A DNA stretch of 64,000 nt, taken from positions 4,092,001 to 4,156,000 of the forward strand of contig NZ_CP096882.1 of the NCBI RefSeq assembly GCF_023273875.1, given 5' to 3'. Positions 7,099-15,798 of this stretch are shown here, in pieces (position 1 is the first letter of the stretch; every line of letters starts with the position of its first letter). The notes beneath the pieces are model-generated. The model had not been told where the DNA came from and did not search any database. It worked only from the letters and a program-made list of their open reading frames with translations. The position numbers and the translations under genes are program-made. This stretch comes from Pseudarthrobacter sp. SSS035. GTDB lineage: Bacteria; Actinomycetota; Actinomycetes; Actinomycetales; Micrococcaceae.

Positions 7099-9108
7099 GT
7101 GTCAGATGCCCAGCAGATCACCCTCATCGTCGATGGCGAAGAGACCAAGGTGACTACCGGGACAACCGGTGCGGAACTCTTCTTTGAGCGCCGCGATGTT
7201 GTTGTTGCCCGCGTCAACGGCGAGCTGAAGGACCTGGACCAGGAGCTGCCCGAGGGCGCCGAGATCGAGGGCGTCACCATCGATTCCCCGGACGGCCTGG
7301 ACGTCCTCCGCCACTCCACCGCCCACGTCATGGCCCAGGCCGTGCAGCAGCTGCGTCCGGACGCCAAGCTGGGCATCGGCCCGTACATCACCGACGGCTT
7401 CTACTTCGACTTCGACGTCGCAGAACCGTTCACCCCCGAGGACCTCAAGACCCTCGAGAAGATGATGCTCAAGATCGTCAACCAGAACCAGAAGTTCGTC
7501 CGCCGCGTGGTCAGCGAGGACGAGGCCCGCGAGGCCATGAAGAACGAGCCCTACAAGCTCGAACTCCTGGGCAAGAAGAACAACGCCGCCGAAGCCGGCG
7601 AGGGCGTCAACGTCGAGGTCGGCGCCGGCGACATCACCATCTACAACAATGTCGAGCGCAAAGAGGGCACCACGGTCTGGTGCGACCTCTGCCGCGGCCC
7701 GCACCTGCCCAACACCAAGCTCATCTCCAACGCCTTCGCCCTGACCCGGTCCTCCTCCGCGTACTGGCTGGGCAACCAGAAGAACCAGCAGCTGCAGCGC
7801 ATCTACGGCACCGCCTGGCCCACCAAGGACGCGCTCAAGGCCTACCAGGAGCGCATCGCCGAGGCTGAGCGGCGCGACCACCGCAAGCTCGGCGTCGAAC
7901 TTGACCTGTTCTCCTTCCCCGACGAGCTGGGCTCCGGCCTGCCGGTGTTCCACCCCAAGGGCGGCATCATCCGCAAGGAGATGGAGGACTACTCCCGCCA
8001 GCGCCACGTCGATGCTGGCTACGAGTTCGTCTACACGCCCCACATCACCAAGGGCCACCTCTACGAAGTCTCGGGCCACCTGGACTGGTACAAGGAGGGC
8101 ATGTTCCCGGCCATGCACGTGGACGCGGAACTCAACGAGGACGGCACCGTGCGCAAGCCCGGCCAGGACTACTACCTGAAGCCGATGAACTGCCCCATGC
8201 ACAACCTGATCTTCCGCTCGCGTGGACGGTCCTACCGCGAACTGCCCCTGCGTCTCTTCGAATTCGGTTCGGTGTACCGGTACGAAAAGTCCGGCGTGGT
8301 ACACGGCCTGACCCGGGTCCGCGGCATGACACAGGACGACGCCCACATCTACTGCACCCGCGAGCAGATGAAGGACGAACTCACCAAGACCCTGAAGTTC
8401 GTGCTCGACCTGCTGAAGGACTACGGCCTGAACGACTTCTACCTGGAGCTGTCCACCAAGGACCCGGAGAAGTACGTCGGCGAAGACGCAGCCTGGGAAG
8501 AAGCCACCCGGACACTCGCCGAAGTGGCTGAGGAATCCGGCCTGGAACTCGTCGCGGATCCGGGCGGGGCGGCCTTCTACGGCCCGAAGATCTCCGTCCA
8601 GACCAAGGATGCACTCGGGCGAACCTGGCAGATGTCCACCATCCAGCTGGACTTCAACCTCCCGGAACGCTTCGAGCTGGAATTCCAGGCAGCCGACGGC
8701 ACACGCCAGCGTCCTGTGATGATCCACCGTGCGCTCTTCGGTTCCATCGAGCGGTTCATGGGTGTGCTCACCGAGCACTACGCCGGCGCGTTCCCCGCGT
8801 GGCTTTCCCCCGTGCAGGTGGTGGGCATCCCGGTCGCCGAAACGTTCAACGAGTACATGTTCGACGTCGTTGACCAGCTCAAGGCGGCGGGCATCCGTGC
8901 CGAGGTGGATACGTCCTCGGACAGGTTCCCCAAGAAGATCCGCACCGCCAGCAAGGACAAGATCCCGTTTGTCCTGATCGCCGGCGGCGACGACGCTGAG
9001 GCCGGCGCGGTGTCCTTCCGTTTCCGAGACGGCAGCCAGGACAACGGCGTCCCGGTGGCCGAGGCCGTCAAGCGGATCACGGAAGCCGTCCGTAACCGGA
9101 CCAGCTAG
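7099..9108 (+). CDS. thrS: Threonyl-tRNA synthetase
   Basis: 669 residues, full length for the family. The order is N-terminal TGS domain (about 1-65), the editing/SAD region opening with HSTAHVMAQ and with C-D-L-C-R-G-P-H, class II catalytic core with MNCPMHN (zinc Cys) and RLFEFGSVYRYEKSG (motif 2), GPKISVQ, HRALFGSIERF (motif 3 Arg), and an anticodon-binding C-terminus. It charges tRNA-Thr in the cytoplasm. GTG 7099 is preceded by AATAGGAGA. It begins the thrS-HIT-pgsA group that is conserved in actinobacteria. Confidence 0.97.
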   Translation: MSDAQQITLIVDGEETKVTTGTTGAELFFERRDVVVARVNGELKDLDQELPEGAEIEGVTIDSPDGLDVLRHSTAHVMAQAVQQLRPDAKLGIGPYITDGFYFDFDVAEPFTPEDLKTLEKMMLKIVNQNQKFVRRVVSEDEAREAMKNEPYKLELLGKKNNAAEAGEGVNVEVGAGDITIYNNVERKEGTTVWCDLCRGPHLPNTKLISNAFALTRSSSAYWLGNQKNQQLQRIYGTAWPTKDALKAYQERIAEAERRDHRKLGVELDLFSFPDELGSGLPVFHPKGGIIRKEMEDYSRQRHVDAGYEFVYTPHITKGHLYEVSGHLDWYKEGMFPAMHVDAELNEDGTVRKPGQDYYLKPMNCPMHNLIFRSRGRSYRELPLRLFEFGSVYRYEKSGVVHGLTRVRGMTQDDAHIYCTREQMKDELTKTLKFVLDLLKDYGLNDFYLELSTKDPEKYVGEDAAWEEATRTLAEVAEESGLELVADPGGAAFYGPKISVQTKDALGRTWQMSTIQLDFNLPERFELEFQAADGTRQRPVMIHRALFGSIERFMGVLTEHYAGAFPAWLSPVQVVGIPVAETFNEYMFDVVDQLKAAGIRAEVDTSSDRFPKKIRTASKDKIPFVLIAGGDDAEAGAVSFRFRDGSQDNGVPVAEAVKRITEAVRNRTS

Positions 9109-9128
9109 CGGAAACGGATAAGAACACG

Positions 9129-9716
9129 GTGCAGGAGAACACAGGCGCAGGCTATCCAGGGGATGCCGGCGTGACAGATGACTTTGAGCTCGCGGGCGTG
9201 CCGGATGCTTTCCAGCGCCTGTGGACTCCGCACCGGATGGCCTACATTAAGGGCGGTCAGCACCAGTTCAAGAACGAGAACGACTGTCCCTTCTGCGTGG
9301 GTCCGAGCCGGACTGACGAGGAAGCCTTGATCGTCTACCGGGGGAAGACCTGTTACGTGGTCCTCAACCTGTTTCCCTACAATCCGGGGCACCTCCTGGT
9401 CTGCCCGTACCGGCATGTCCCGGACTACACGGACCTGACGGCGGAGGAGACTGCGGAATTTGCGGAGATTACCCAGACGGCCATGCGGGTCCTGCGCAAG
9501 GTGGCGAACCCGGGCGGGTTCAACCTCGGCATGAACCAGGGCGTAGTGGGCGGGGCAGGAATCGCCGCGCACCTGCACCAGCACATCGTGCCGCGCTGGG
9601 GCGGGGACGGCAACTTCTTCCCCATCATTGCCCAGACCAAGGCCATCACGCAGACCCTGGATGAAGTCCGCCAGCAGGTTGCAGAGGCCTGGCCCGGGGA
9701 GACGGATGCTGAATAG
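9129..9716 (+). CDS. HIT family hydrolase (AP4A-phosphorylase-like)
   Basis: 195 residues. The histidine triad reads HLHQHIVPRW (about 147-156). CPFC near residue 55 and an earlier Cys/His pair suggest a zinc site, as in the actinobacterial HIT proteins encoded next to thrS, which are AP4A phosphorylases or hydrolases in studied homologues. The substrate is therefore a diadenosine polyphosphate or related nucleotide by inference. GTG 9129 is used, but an in-frame GTG at 9171 would also give a whole domain. The 3' end overlaps the next gene by 11 bases, so the pair is probably translationally coupled. Confidence 0.9.
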   Translation: MQENTGAGYPGDAGVTDDFELAGVPDAFQRLWTPHRMAYIKGGQHQFKNENDCPFCVGPSRTDEEALIVYRGKTCYVVLNLFPYNPGHLLVCPYRHVPDYTDLTAEETAEFAEITQTAMRVLRKVANPGGFNLGMNQGVVGGAGIAAHLHQHIVPRWGGDGNFFPIIAQTKAITQTLDEVRQQVAEAWPGETDAE

Positions 9717-10329
9717 GCATGCGCGCGGGTTTTTCACCGCGCTTTTCACTCCGCTTGCGCGCTGGCTCCTGAAAATCGGGGTTTCCCCTGATGCTGTGAC
9801 GGTCATCGGAACCGCCGGCGTGGTGGTGGGTGCGTTGGTCTTCTACCCCCTCGGCCAGCTCTGGTGGGGGACCCTGTTCATTACCGCGTTCATTTTCTCG
9901 GACGTGCTTGACGGCATTATGGCCCGGCTACGGGACACCGGCGGCCGCTGGGGAAACTTCCTGGACTCCACCCTGGACAGGATCGCCGACGGCGCACTGT
10001 TCGCGGGTGTGGCCATCTGGTTCTTCACCGGGGGCGACGAATACGCCATCGCCGTCGCCGCCATGCTGTGCCTCGTTTTGGGCATGGTGGTCTCGTATGC
10101 GCGGTCCAAGGCCGAATCCCTTGGCTTCACGGCGAATGTGGGCATCGCGGAGCGCGCCGAGAGACTGGTTTCGGTGCTGGTGGTCACCGGATTTACCGGC
10201 CTGGGATTGCCCCCGGTGGTTCTTCTGGTGACGCTTGGACTCCTGGCCCTGGCCAGCCTCATCACGATCATCCAGCGCGTAGCCACCGTCCATCGCCAGG
10301 CCTTTGCGGAGTCCGCCGCCTCGGATTAA
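9706..10329 (+). CDS. pgsA: Phosphatidylinositol-phosphate synthase (CDP-alcohol phosphatidyltransferase)
   Basis: 207 residues with about six membrane segments. The CDP-alcohol phosphotransferase signature is complete: D-G-(x)2-A-R-(x)8-G-(x)3-D-(x)3-D, beginning at DVLDGIMARLRD and ending FLDSTLD, which binds divalent metal and CDP-diacylglycerol. Located behind thrS and a HIT gene, it corresponds to the actinobacterial PIP synthase (pgsA1), which joins inositol 1-phosphate to CDP-DAG at the inner membrane. ATG 9706 overlaps the HIT stop. The neighbouring acyltransferase and pimA mannosyltransferase genes that follow in mycobacteria are absent; pdxS comes next. Confidence 0.88.
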   Translation: MLNRHARGFFTALFTPLARWLLKIGVSPDAVTVIGTAGVVVGALVFYPLGQLWWGTLFITAFIFSDVLDGIMARLRDTGGRWGNFLDSTLDRIADGALFAGVAIWFFTGGDEYAIAVAAMLCLVLGMVVSYARSKAESLGFTANVGIAERAERLVSVLVVTGFTGLGLPPVVLLVTLGLLALASLITIIQRVATVHRQAFAESAASD

Positions 10330-10335
10330 GCCTGA

Positions 10336-10366
10336 TTAAGCCCGCCGCCTGCCGTGGGACTAGTAT
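10336..10366 (+). promoter_or_regulatory. Candidate pdxS promoter
   Basis: TTAAGC at 10336-10341 and TAGTAT at 10361-10366, 19 bases apart, in the 140-base gap before pdxS. Weak -35; the -10 is good. Confidence 0.35.
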
Positions 10367-10470
10367 TGTGACTGCCCGGTCAATGGATCCGGCAACCCGG
10401 TGCGTGTACTTTCGGTTTCTTGCCGCCCTCACGCCCGGCGAAGATCATCTATCTACCCATAGGGGTTTTT

Positions 10471-11397
10471 GTGTCTACACCTGATGTAAGCAGCGAAGCC
10501 GGTTCGTCCGCGAACAGCGTCACGGGCAGCAACCGCGTCAAGCGCGGCATGGCTGAGATGCTCAAGGGCGGCGTCATCATGGACGTCGTCAACGTTGAAC
10601 AGGCCCGCATCGCCGAAGACGCCGGTGCCGTTGCAGTGATGGCGCTGGAACGCGTTCCGGCTGATATCCGTGCCCAGGGCGGCGTGTCCCGCATGTCGGA
10701 CCCGGACATGATCGACAAGATCATCGCAGCCGTGTCCGTCCCGGTCATGGCCAAGGCCCGGATCGGCCACTTCGTGGAGGCCCAGGTCCTGCAGTCGTTG
10801 GGCGTGGACTACATTGACGAGTCCGAGGTCCTGACCCCGGCCGACTACGTCCACCACATCGACAAGTGGAACTTCAAGGTTCCCTTCGTCTGTGGCGCCA
10901 CGAACCTTGGTGAGGCGCTGCGCCGCATCAACGAAGGCGCGGCCATGATCCGTTCCAAGGGTGAGGCCGGCACCGGCGACGTCTCCAACGCCACCGGACA
11001 CATGCGCCAGATCCGCGCCGAGATCGCCAAGCTTGCCGCCCTGCCCAAGGACGAGCTCTACGTCGCGGCCAAGGAACTGCAGGCCCCGTACGAACTGGTC
11101 AAGGAAGTTGCCGCCGCCGGCAAGCTCCCCGTGGTGCTGTTCACCGCGGGCGGCATCGCCACCCCGGCCGACGCTGCGATGATGATGCAGCTCGGCGCCG
11201 ACGGCGTGTTCGTCGGTTCCGGCATCTTCAAGTCCGGCAACCCGGCCCAGCGCGCCGCTGCCGTGGTCAAGGCCACCACGTTCTTCGATGACCCCGACGT
11301 CATCGCCAAGGCCTCCCGCGGCCTCGGCGAAGCCATGGTGGGCATCAACGTCGACGAGATCCCGCAGCCGCACCGCCTCTCCGAGCGCGGCTGGTAA
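10471..11397 (+). CDS. pdxS: Pyridoxal 5'-phosphate synthase lyase subunit PdxS
   Basis: 308 residues, a TIM barrel. It makes PLP from ribose 5-phosphate, glyceraldehyde 3-phosphate and ammonia supplied by PdxT. Family marks are KRGMAEMLKGGVIMDVV, MALERVPADIRAQGGV, the lysine in VMAKARIGHFVEAQ that binds the pentose, SKGEAGTGD with the second lysine and phosphate loop, and FTAGGIATPADAA. GTG 10471 with AGGGG about 6 bases upstream is chosen; the frame upstream to 10420 has no RBS. The usual partner pdxT is not adjacent: it lies at 17178, separated by four other genes. Confidence 0.96.
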   Translation: MSTPDVSSEAGSSANSVTGSNRVKRGMAEMLKGGVIMDVVNVEQARIAEDAGAVAVMALERVPADIRAQGGVSRMSDPDMIDKIIAAVSVPVMAKARIGHFVEAQVLQSLGVDYIDESEVLTPADYVHHIDKWNFKVPFVCGATNLGEALRRINEGAAMIRSKGEAGTGDVSNATGHMRQIRAEIAKLAALPKDELYVAAKELQAPYELVKEVAAAGKLPVVLFTAGGIATPADAAMMMQLGADGVFVGSGIFKSGNPAQRAAAVVKATTFFDDPDVIAKASRGLGEAMVGINVDEIPQPHRLSERGW

Positions 11398-11463
11398 CTC
11401 GCTTTATTGGGGCGCCTGGCGGCGCTGTGGGGCGCCGGACGGCGTCATCCTCGGCGCGCTATT

Positions 11464-11507
11464 CCCCGCGCGATGTTGGCAGCTGAGTAGCTGCTCGCGG
11501 CGCGGGG
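11464..11507. repeat. Nested hairpins downstream of pdxS
   Basis: Outer arms at 11464-11471 and 11500-11507 (CCCCGCGC/GCGCGGGG) enclose an inner hairpin 11479-11484/11489-11494 (GCAGCT/AGCTGC). The 11398-11562 stretch is otherwise non-coding and GGCGCC-rich. A termination or RNA-stability role for pdxS is possible. Confidence 0.55.
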
Positions 11508-11562
11508 CCCCTTTTACGCGCGCTGCCGGATAACACCGCCCCTCGCCTTGCGCACCTTCTGC

Positions 11563-11615
11563 ACGACGGCGGGTGGCCACCTTTTCGAAGGCGGCCACCC
11601 GCCGTCGTTCTTTTA
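11563..11615. terminator. Strong bidirectional terminator, pdxS / M3 peptidase
   Basis: A 16-bp perfect stem (11563-11578 with 11593-11608), extended by an inner CCTT-TTCG-AAGG hairpin, followed by TTCTTTT. It sits between the convergent pdxS and M3 peptidase genes and can serve both. Confidence 0.88.
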
Positions 11616-11625
11616 AGGGAGAGGG

Positions 11626-13638
11626 TCAGTCGAGGCCGCGGCGTTTCAGCAGGGGTTCCAGCCGGGCGTCGCGGCCGCGGAGCGCGCGGAAGGATTCCAG
11701 CGGGTCCCTGCTGTTGCCGCGGGAGAGCAGCTCCTGGCGGAAGCGTTCGCCGTTGGTGCGCGTTATGCCGCCGTTCTCGGTGAACCAGTCCACGGTTTCG
11801 GCATCCAGCACCTCACTCCAGATGTACGAGTAATAGCCGGCCGCATAGCCAGCCCCCGCGAAGATGTGCTGGAAATAGCCGGTGCGGTAACGCGGCGGGA
11901 TCAGGGCATGAGCCACGCCCGCGGCCGCGAGGGACTTCGCCTCAAACGCCAGGACGTCGTCGGGGATTTCGGTTTCGTCCAGCACATGCCAGGCCAGGTC
12001 CAGCAGCGCAGCACCGAGGTATTCCGTGGTCCCGAAGCCTTCGCCCCAGAGCCGTGAGTCGTTCAGCTTGTCCACCACCTGCTGCGGAAGCGGTTCGCCG
12101 GTGGCGTGGTGCCGGGCATAACTGGCAAGCACCTCCGGCCACAGGATCCACATCTCGTTGACCTGCGACGGGTATTCCACAAAGTCACGGGGGACAGCAG
12201 TCCCGGCGAACCGCGGATACGTCACGTTCGACAACAAGCCGTGGAGTGCGTGTCCGAACTCGTGGAAAGTGGTGCGCAGCTCGTCCAGCGTCAGGAGAGT
12301 GGGCTCGCCTGCCGGCGGCTTGGAGATGTTGAGGTTGTTGATCACCACGGGCCGGGTGCCCAGCAGGCCCGACTGGTCCACCAGCGAGTTCATCCAGGCG
12401 CCGCCCCTCTTGGATTCGCGGGTGTAGTAGTCTCCCAGGAACAATCCCAGTCCGCTGCCGTCCTGGTCCCGGACTTCCCAGACGCGGACGTCCGGGTGGT
12501 AGCCTGCGAGGTCCTTGCGTTCGTGGAACGTGATGCCGTAGAGGGATGTGGCGGCAAAGAAGACGCCGTCCCGGAGGACGCGTTCCAGCTCGAAATAGGG
12601 GCGGAGTGCCTGCTCGTCCACGGAGTACTTTTCCCGCCGCACCTTGGCTGAGTAAAACGCCCAGTCCCAGGCCTCCAGCGGATGCCCTGCCGCCTCGGTC
12701 AGGGCCGCAGCCTCGGCGTCGGCATTGCGCACAGCCGCCGGGGCCAGCCTGGTCAGCATGGACTGGACCGCGTCAAAGTCGCGGGCTGTCTGGCGGTCCA
12801 CCACGAGTTCGGCATAGTTGGCGAAACCCAGAAGGGCTGCCTTTTCAGCGCGCAGGCGTGCCGTCGACCTGGCCAGTTCCAGGACGTCCAGGCTGCCGCC
12901 GTCACTGCCCCGGCCGATGGAAGCTTCAAACAGCCGACGGCGGACGTCCCGGTTTTCGAGGGCAGCCAGGGCAGGTTGGTTGCTGGGCTGGATCAGCGTC
13001 AGCAGGAATTTTCCGTCGTGGCCAACGGCGCGGGCCGCCTCAGCGGCGCTGGCGACATCATCTGCCGGCAAGCCGGCCAGTTCGGCTGCTGTGTCCAGCA
13101 GCAAGGCAGCCGATTTCATGGCTTCCTTGACCCGCTGTCCAAACTCCGTGCCCAGACTGGACAGCTCCGCGTTGATTTCCTTCAGCCGTTCCTGGCCCGG
13201 CTTTTCGAGCTGGATCCCGGACTGGCGGAACTCCTTCACGTACTCCTCCACGAGCCGGACGGACTCACCGTCATGCCCGGAGGTGTCAATCGCCGCGAAC
13301 CTGTCGAACAGTGCCCGATTGAGGTAGATCTCGTCCTGATGCGCCGAAATGCGGGGTGAGAGTTCGGTTTCCAGGTCACGGATTTCTTCTGAGGCGTCGG
13401 CTGAGGCAAGGGTAAAGAAGGAGTCGGCCGCCCGCTGGAGCAGTTGGCCGGACTTCTCCATGGCCAGGGCCGTGTTCGCGAAGTCCGCCGGCGCCGGGTT
13501 GTCCACGATCGCCTGGATTTCCAGGAGATGTTCCGCCAGGCCAGCGTCGATGGCATCGGCGTAATCGGATGGTTTGATCCGGGCAAAAGGCGGCAGCCCA
13601 TAGGGCAGGGCGCTGGCGCTGAGGAGGGGATTCGTCAT
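11626..13638 (-). CDS. M3 family metallopeptidase (Dcp/oligopeptidase A-like)
   Basis: 670 residues, normal for M3A peptidases. The zinc site HEFGH is in TTFHEFGHALHGLLS, with the third ligand Glu in the helix about 25 residues later, and YRTGYFQHIF and AGYYSYIWSEVLDA near the C-terminus are typical of peptidyl-dipeptidase Dcp/OpdA. No signal peptide is present, so it most likely degrades short peptides in the cytoplasm. The start may be ATG 13638 (AAAGG 8 bases upstream) or the preceding GTG at 13641. It is transcribed away from the CapA gene. Confidence 0.93.
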   Translation of the reverse strand: MTNPLLSASALPYGLPPFARIKPSDYADAIDAGLAEHLLEIQAIVDNPAPADFANTALAMEKSGQLLQRAADSFFTLASADASEEIRDLETELSPRISAHQDEIYLNRALFDRFAAIDTSGHDGESVRLVEEYVKEFRQSGIQLEKPGQERLKEINAELSSLGTEFGQRVKEAMKSAALLLDTAAELAGLPADDVASAAEAARAVGHDGKFLLTLIQPSNQPALAALENRDVRRRLFEASIGRGSDGGSLDVLELARSTARLRAEKAALLGFANYAELVVDRQTARDFDAVQSMLTRLAPAAVRNADAEAAALTEAAGHPLEAWDWAFYSAKVRREKYSVDEQALRPYFELERVLRDGVFFAATSLYGITFHERKDLAGYHPDVRVWEVRDQDGSGLGLFLGDYYTRESKRGGAWMNSLVDQSGLLGTRPVVINNLNISKPPAGEPTLLTLDELRTTFHEFGHALHGLLSNVTYPRFAGTAVPRDFVEYPSQVNEMWILWPEVLASYARHHATGEPLPQQVVDKLNDSRLWGEGFGTTEYLGAALLDLAWHVLDETEIPDDVLAFEAKSLAAAGVAHALIPPRYRTGYFQHIFAGAGYAAGYYSYIWSEVLDAETVDWFTENGGITRTNGERFRQELLSRGNSRDPLESFRALRGRDARLEPLLKRRGLD

Positions 13639-13709
13639 CACGCTAACCTTTCATACTGGCGCATGCTTCTCAACGCGCGGCTTTGCCGAATTTGCGCGGC
13701 GGCCAGACC

Positions 13710-13722
13710 TACAATGACGCCT
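13710..13722 (+). promoter_or_regulatory. Leaderless -10 (TACAAT) for the CapA gene
   Basis: TACAAT at 13710-13715 lies 7 bases before ATG 13723, with no RBS. This supports the 13723 start over ATG 13714, which lies inside the hexamer. Confidence 0.5.
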
Positions 13723-14994
13723 ATGGGGAAAAGGTTGGGCGCTGCTTCGGTGCGCGCTGTTGCTGTTCGTTCCGCTGCTGCGGTGTCCGCCGGCGTCCTG
13801 GCCTCGGCGTTGCTGGCAGGATGCGGCCTGGTCGCCGAACAGACTGTTCCGTCCTCCGGTGCAGCTTCGAGTACCGGCGGCGGGACAAGGCAGCCAAGCC
13901 CGACGGCGACCCCCACCCCGACGCCCACTCCCACCCCCGGCGCGGGGCCGGCCTGCCCCACGCTGCGGTGCACGTCCGTCGTCGTGACCGGCGACATGCT
14001 GGTCCACACCCAGCTCTGGCAACAAGCCCGCGACGATGCCTCCGCAGCAGGCAAACCAGGGCTGGACTTCACCCCGCTCCTCGAAGGCCAACGAAAGTAC
14101 ATCCACGCCAGCGACCTCGCTATCTGCCACCAGGAAACGCCCGTGGCCGGGCCCGATGGCCCGTTCTCCGCGTACCCGTCATTCAACGTCCCGCCGCAGA
14201 TCATCACAGCCGCTAAGGCGGTGGGGTACCAGGCCTGCACCACCGCGAGCAACCACACGATCGACCGAAGCACGGACGGAGTACTGCGTACCCTGGACGC
14301 CCTGGATGCGGCGGGGCTGAAGCACACCGGTTCCTACCGCACCCAGACGGAGTCGCAGGGAATCCTGATCCTGCAGACCACCGCCGCCAAGATTGCCATC
14401 ATCCAGGGAACCTACGGGCTCAACGGCCAATACCCTGAATACGACTGGCAGGTGGACATGCTGGACGCGCCCACCATGATCGCCAAGGCCGTGAAGGCAC
14501 GGGCGCTCGGCGCGGACATCGTGCTCGGTGCCATGCACGCCGGCGACGAGTATGCCAGTGAAGCCAACGCCCAGCAGCAGGAGGTGGCCCACGCCCTGGT
14601 GGACAGCGGCCAGTTCACCATGATCTACGGCCACCACACCCACTCGGTGCTGCCCATCGAAAACTACAAGGGAACCTGGATCGTCTACGGCCTGGGCAAC
14701 GGAGTCACCGAACTGTCGCCCTGGTACGTAGTGAACAACGAGGGCCTGCTCGTGCGGGCACAGTTCAGCCAGGACGCAGCCGGCAAGTGGACGGCGTCGG
14801 ACCTGGCCTGGGCCCCCTCGGTGATTGTCCGCGATCCGTACCGCTGGTGCTCGGTGGCAACCGACGCACCGCAGGGCGTCTGTGCAACTCCCGAGGCCGA
14901 CGCCGCTACCAGTGTGAGGACCGCCACGGTGGTGGACTCGATGGGCGCGGCTGCTGCCGGCGCGCACGAACTGCTGATCACCAAGGATCCCTGA
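13723..14994 (+). CDS. CapA family lipoprotein (metallophosphatase-like)
   Basis: About 423 residues. An N-terminal signal (MGKRLG, then an Ala/Val-rich core) ends in the lipobox LLAGC at about residues 30-34, so it is a predicted lipoprotein on the outer face of the membrane. A Thr/Pro linker (TPTPTPTPTP) follows. The CapA domain shows VVVTGDMLVH, ASNHTIDRS, AMHAGDEY and IYGHHTHSVLPIE, the usual Asp/His/Asn metal-site positions. CapA was first linked to poly-gamma-glutamate capsule; here no capB/capC are nearby, so the role is unknown. ATG 13714 is an alternative start. Confidence 0.85.
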   Translation: MGKRLGAASVRAVAVRSAAAVSAGVLASALLAGCGLVAEQTVPSSGAASSTGGGTRQPSPTATPTPTPTPTPGAGPACPTLRCTSVVVTGDMLVHTQLWQQARDDASAAGKPGLDFTPLLEGQRKYIHASDLAICHQETPVAGPDGPFSAYPSFNVPPQIITAAKAVGYQACTTASNHTIDRSTDGVLRTLDALDAAGLKHTGSYRTQTESQGILILQTTAAKIAIIQGTYGLNGQYPEYDWQVDMLDAPTMIAKAVKARALGADIVLGAMHAGDEYASEANAQQQEVAHALVDSGQFTMIYGHHTHSVLPIENYKGTWIVYGLGNGVTELSPWYVVNNEGLLVRAQFSQDAAGKWTASDLAWAPSVIVRDPYRWCSVATDAPQGVCATPEADAATSVRTATVVDSMGAAAAGAHELLITKDP

Positions 14995-15014
14995 GACAGT
15001 TCGACGGGGAAATC

Positions 15015-15042
15015 GTCCGCGCAGCGCTACTCAGCGCGGACG
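15015..15042. terminator. Possible short terminator, CapA / gatD
   Basis: GTCCGCGC ... GCGCGGAC, an 8-bp perfect stem between convergent genes, partly inside the gatD 3' end. No T-run. Confidence 0.35.
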
Positions 15043-15798
15043 GCGCGTTGCGTGCTCCCGGGCCAGCACCGCGTAGCGGTCGTCCGGTGCGCCGGCCGTG
15101 AAGGTGCCGTATTTACGCTCGGCGGCGGTCCTGATGAGGAAGTCGGCGATGGCAGGGTTCTTGGGCAGCAGCGAACCGTGCAGGTAGCTGGCCACCACAT
15201 TCTTGTAGCGTGCGCCCTCGTGACCGTCGCTGCTGTTGTTGCCGGTACCTTTCGAGGTGGTCCCCAACGGCCGGACGCCCGCACCCAGCGTGGTCTGCCC
15301 GCTGTGGTTCTCGTATCCCAGCACCTCGCCGAACTCTTCGGTGGCCACCCGGACGTTGCCGATCAGGCGCTCGTCCGTGCCGTGTGTCTCCACGTCCAGG
15401 ACACCGATGCCCGGTATGACCGAGCCTAACCGGGTCTTGAAGAAGCGCCCGAACAGCTGGTACAGCCCGCAGATCACCAGCATGGGTGCGCCGTCCTCGG
15501 CCAGCTTCGTGAGGACGCCGGCCTGCGACTGGAGGTCGTCCTTGATGACCAGCTGTCCGCTGTCCTGGCCGCCGCCCCCGACAATCAGGTCAACATCGGC
15601 GGGAAATTCGTCACCGACGTTGTACTCCAGCAGCTCCGGGGTGTAGCCGTGCCAGCTGATCCGCTGCTTGAGCACCAGGGCGTTGCCCCAGTCGCCGTAG
15701 ATATTCATGTCCCGCGGGTAGAGCTGCAGGACCCGGATGGTTCCCTTGGAATTCTGTTCGACGCCGTCCGGCCCGCTGCCGGTTGATTCAGCGGTCAT
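15031..15798 (-). CDS. gatD: Lipid II isoglutaminyl synthase, glutaminase subunit GatD
   Basis: 255 residues, a class I glutamine amidotransferase. The nucleophile Cys is in MLVICGLYQLFG (about residue 109) and the catalytic His in YLHGSLLP near the C-terminus; VGGGGQDSGQ is a family signature. GatD supplies ammonia to MurT, which amidates the D-glutamate of lipid II stem peptide at the cytoplasmic membrane face. Its ATG overlaps the murT stop by four bases (ATGA), which supports a 1:1 complex. Confidence 0.93.
   Translation of the reverse strand: MTAESTGSGPDGVEQNSKGTIRVLQLYPRDMNIYGDWGNALVLKQRISWHGYTPELLEYNVGDEFPADVDLIVGGGGQDSGQLVIKDDLQSQAGVLTKLAEDGAPMLVICGLYQLFGRFFKTRLGSVIPGIGVLDVETHGTDERLIGNVRVATEEFGEVLGYENHSGQTTLGAGVRPLGTTSKGTGNNSSDGHEGARYKNVVASYLHGSLLPKNPAIADFLIRTAAERKYGTFTAGAPDDRYAVLAREHATRRPR

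Noticed and set aside
7102..8778. 558-codon antisense ORF inside thrS
   Set aside because: Covers nearly all of thrS and has a repetitive Leu/Val/Gly-rich product typical of shadow frames.
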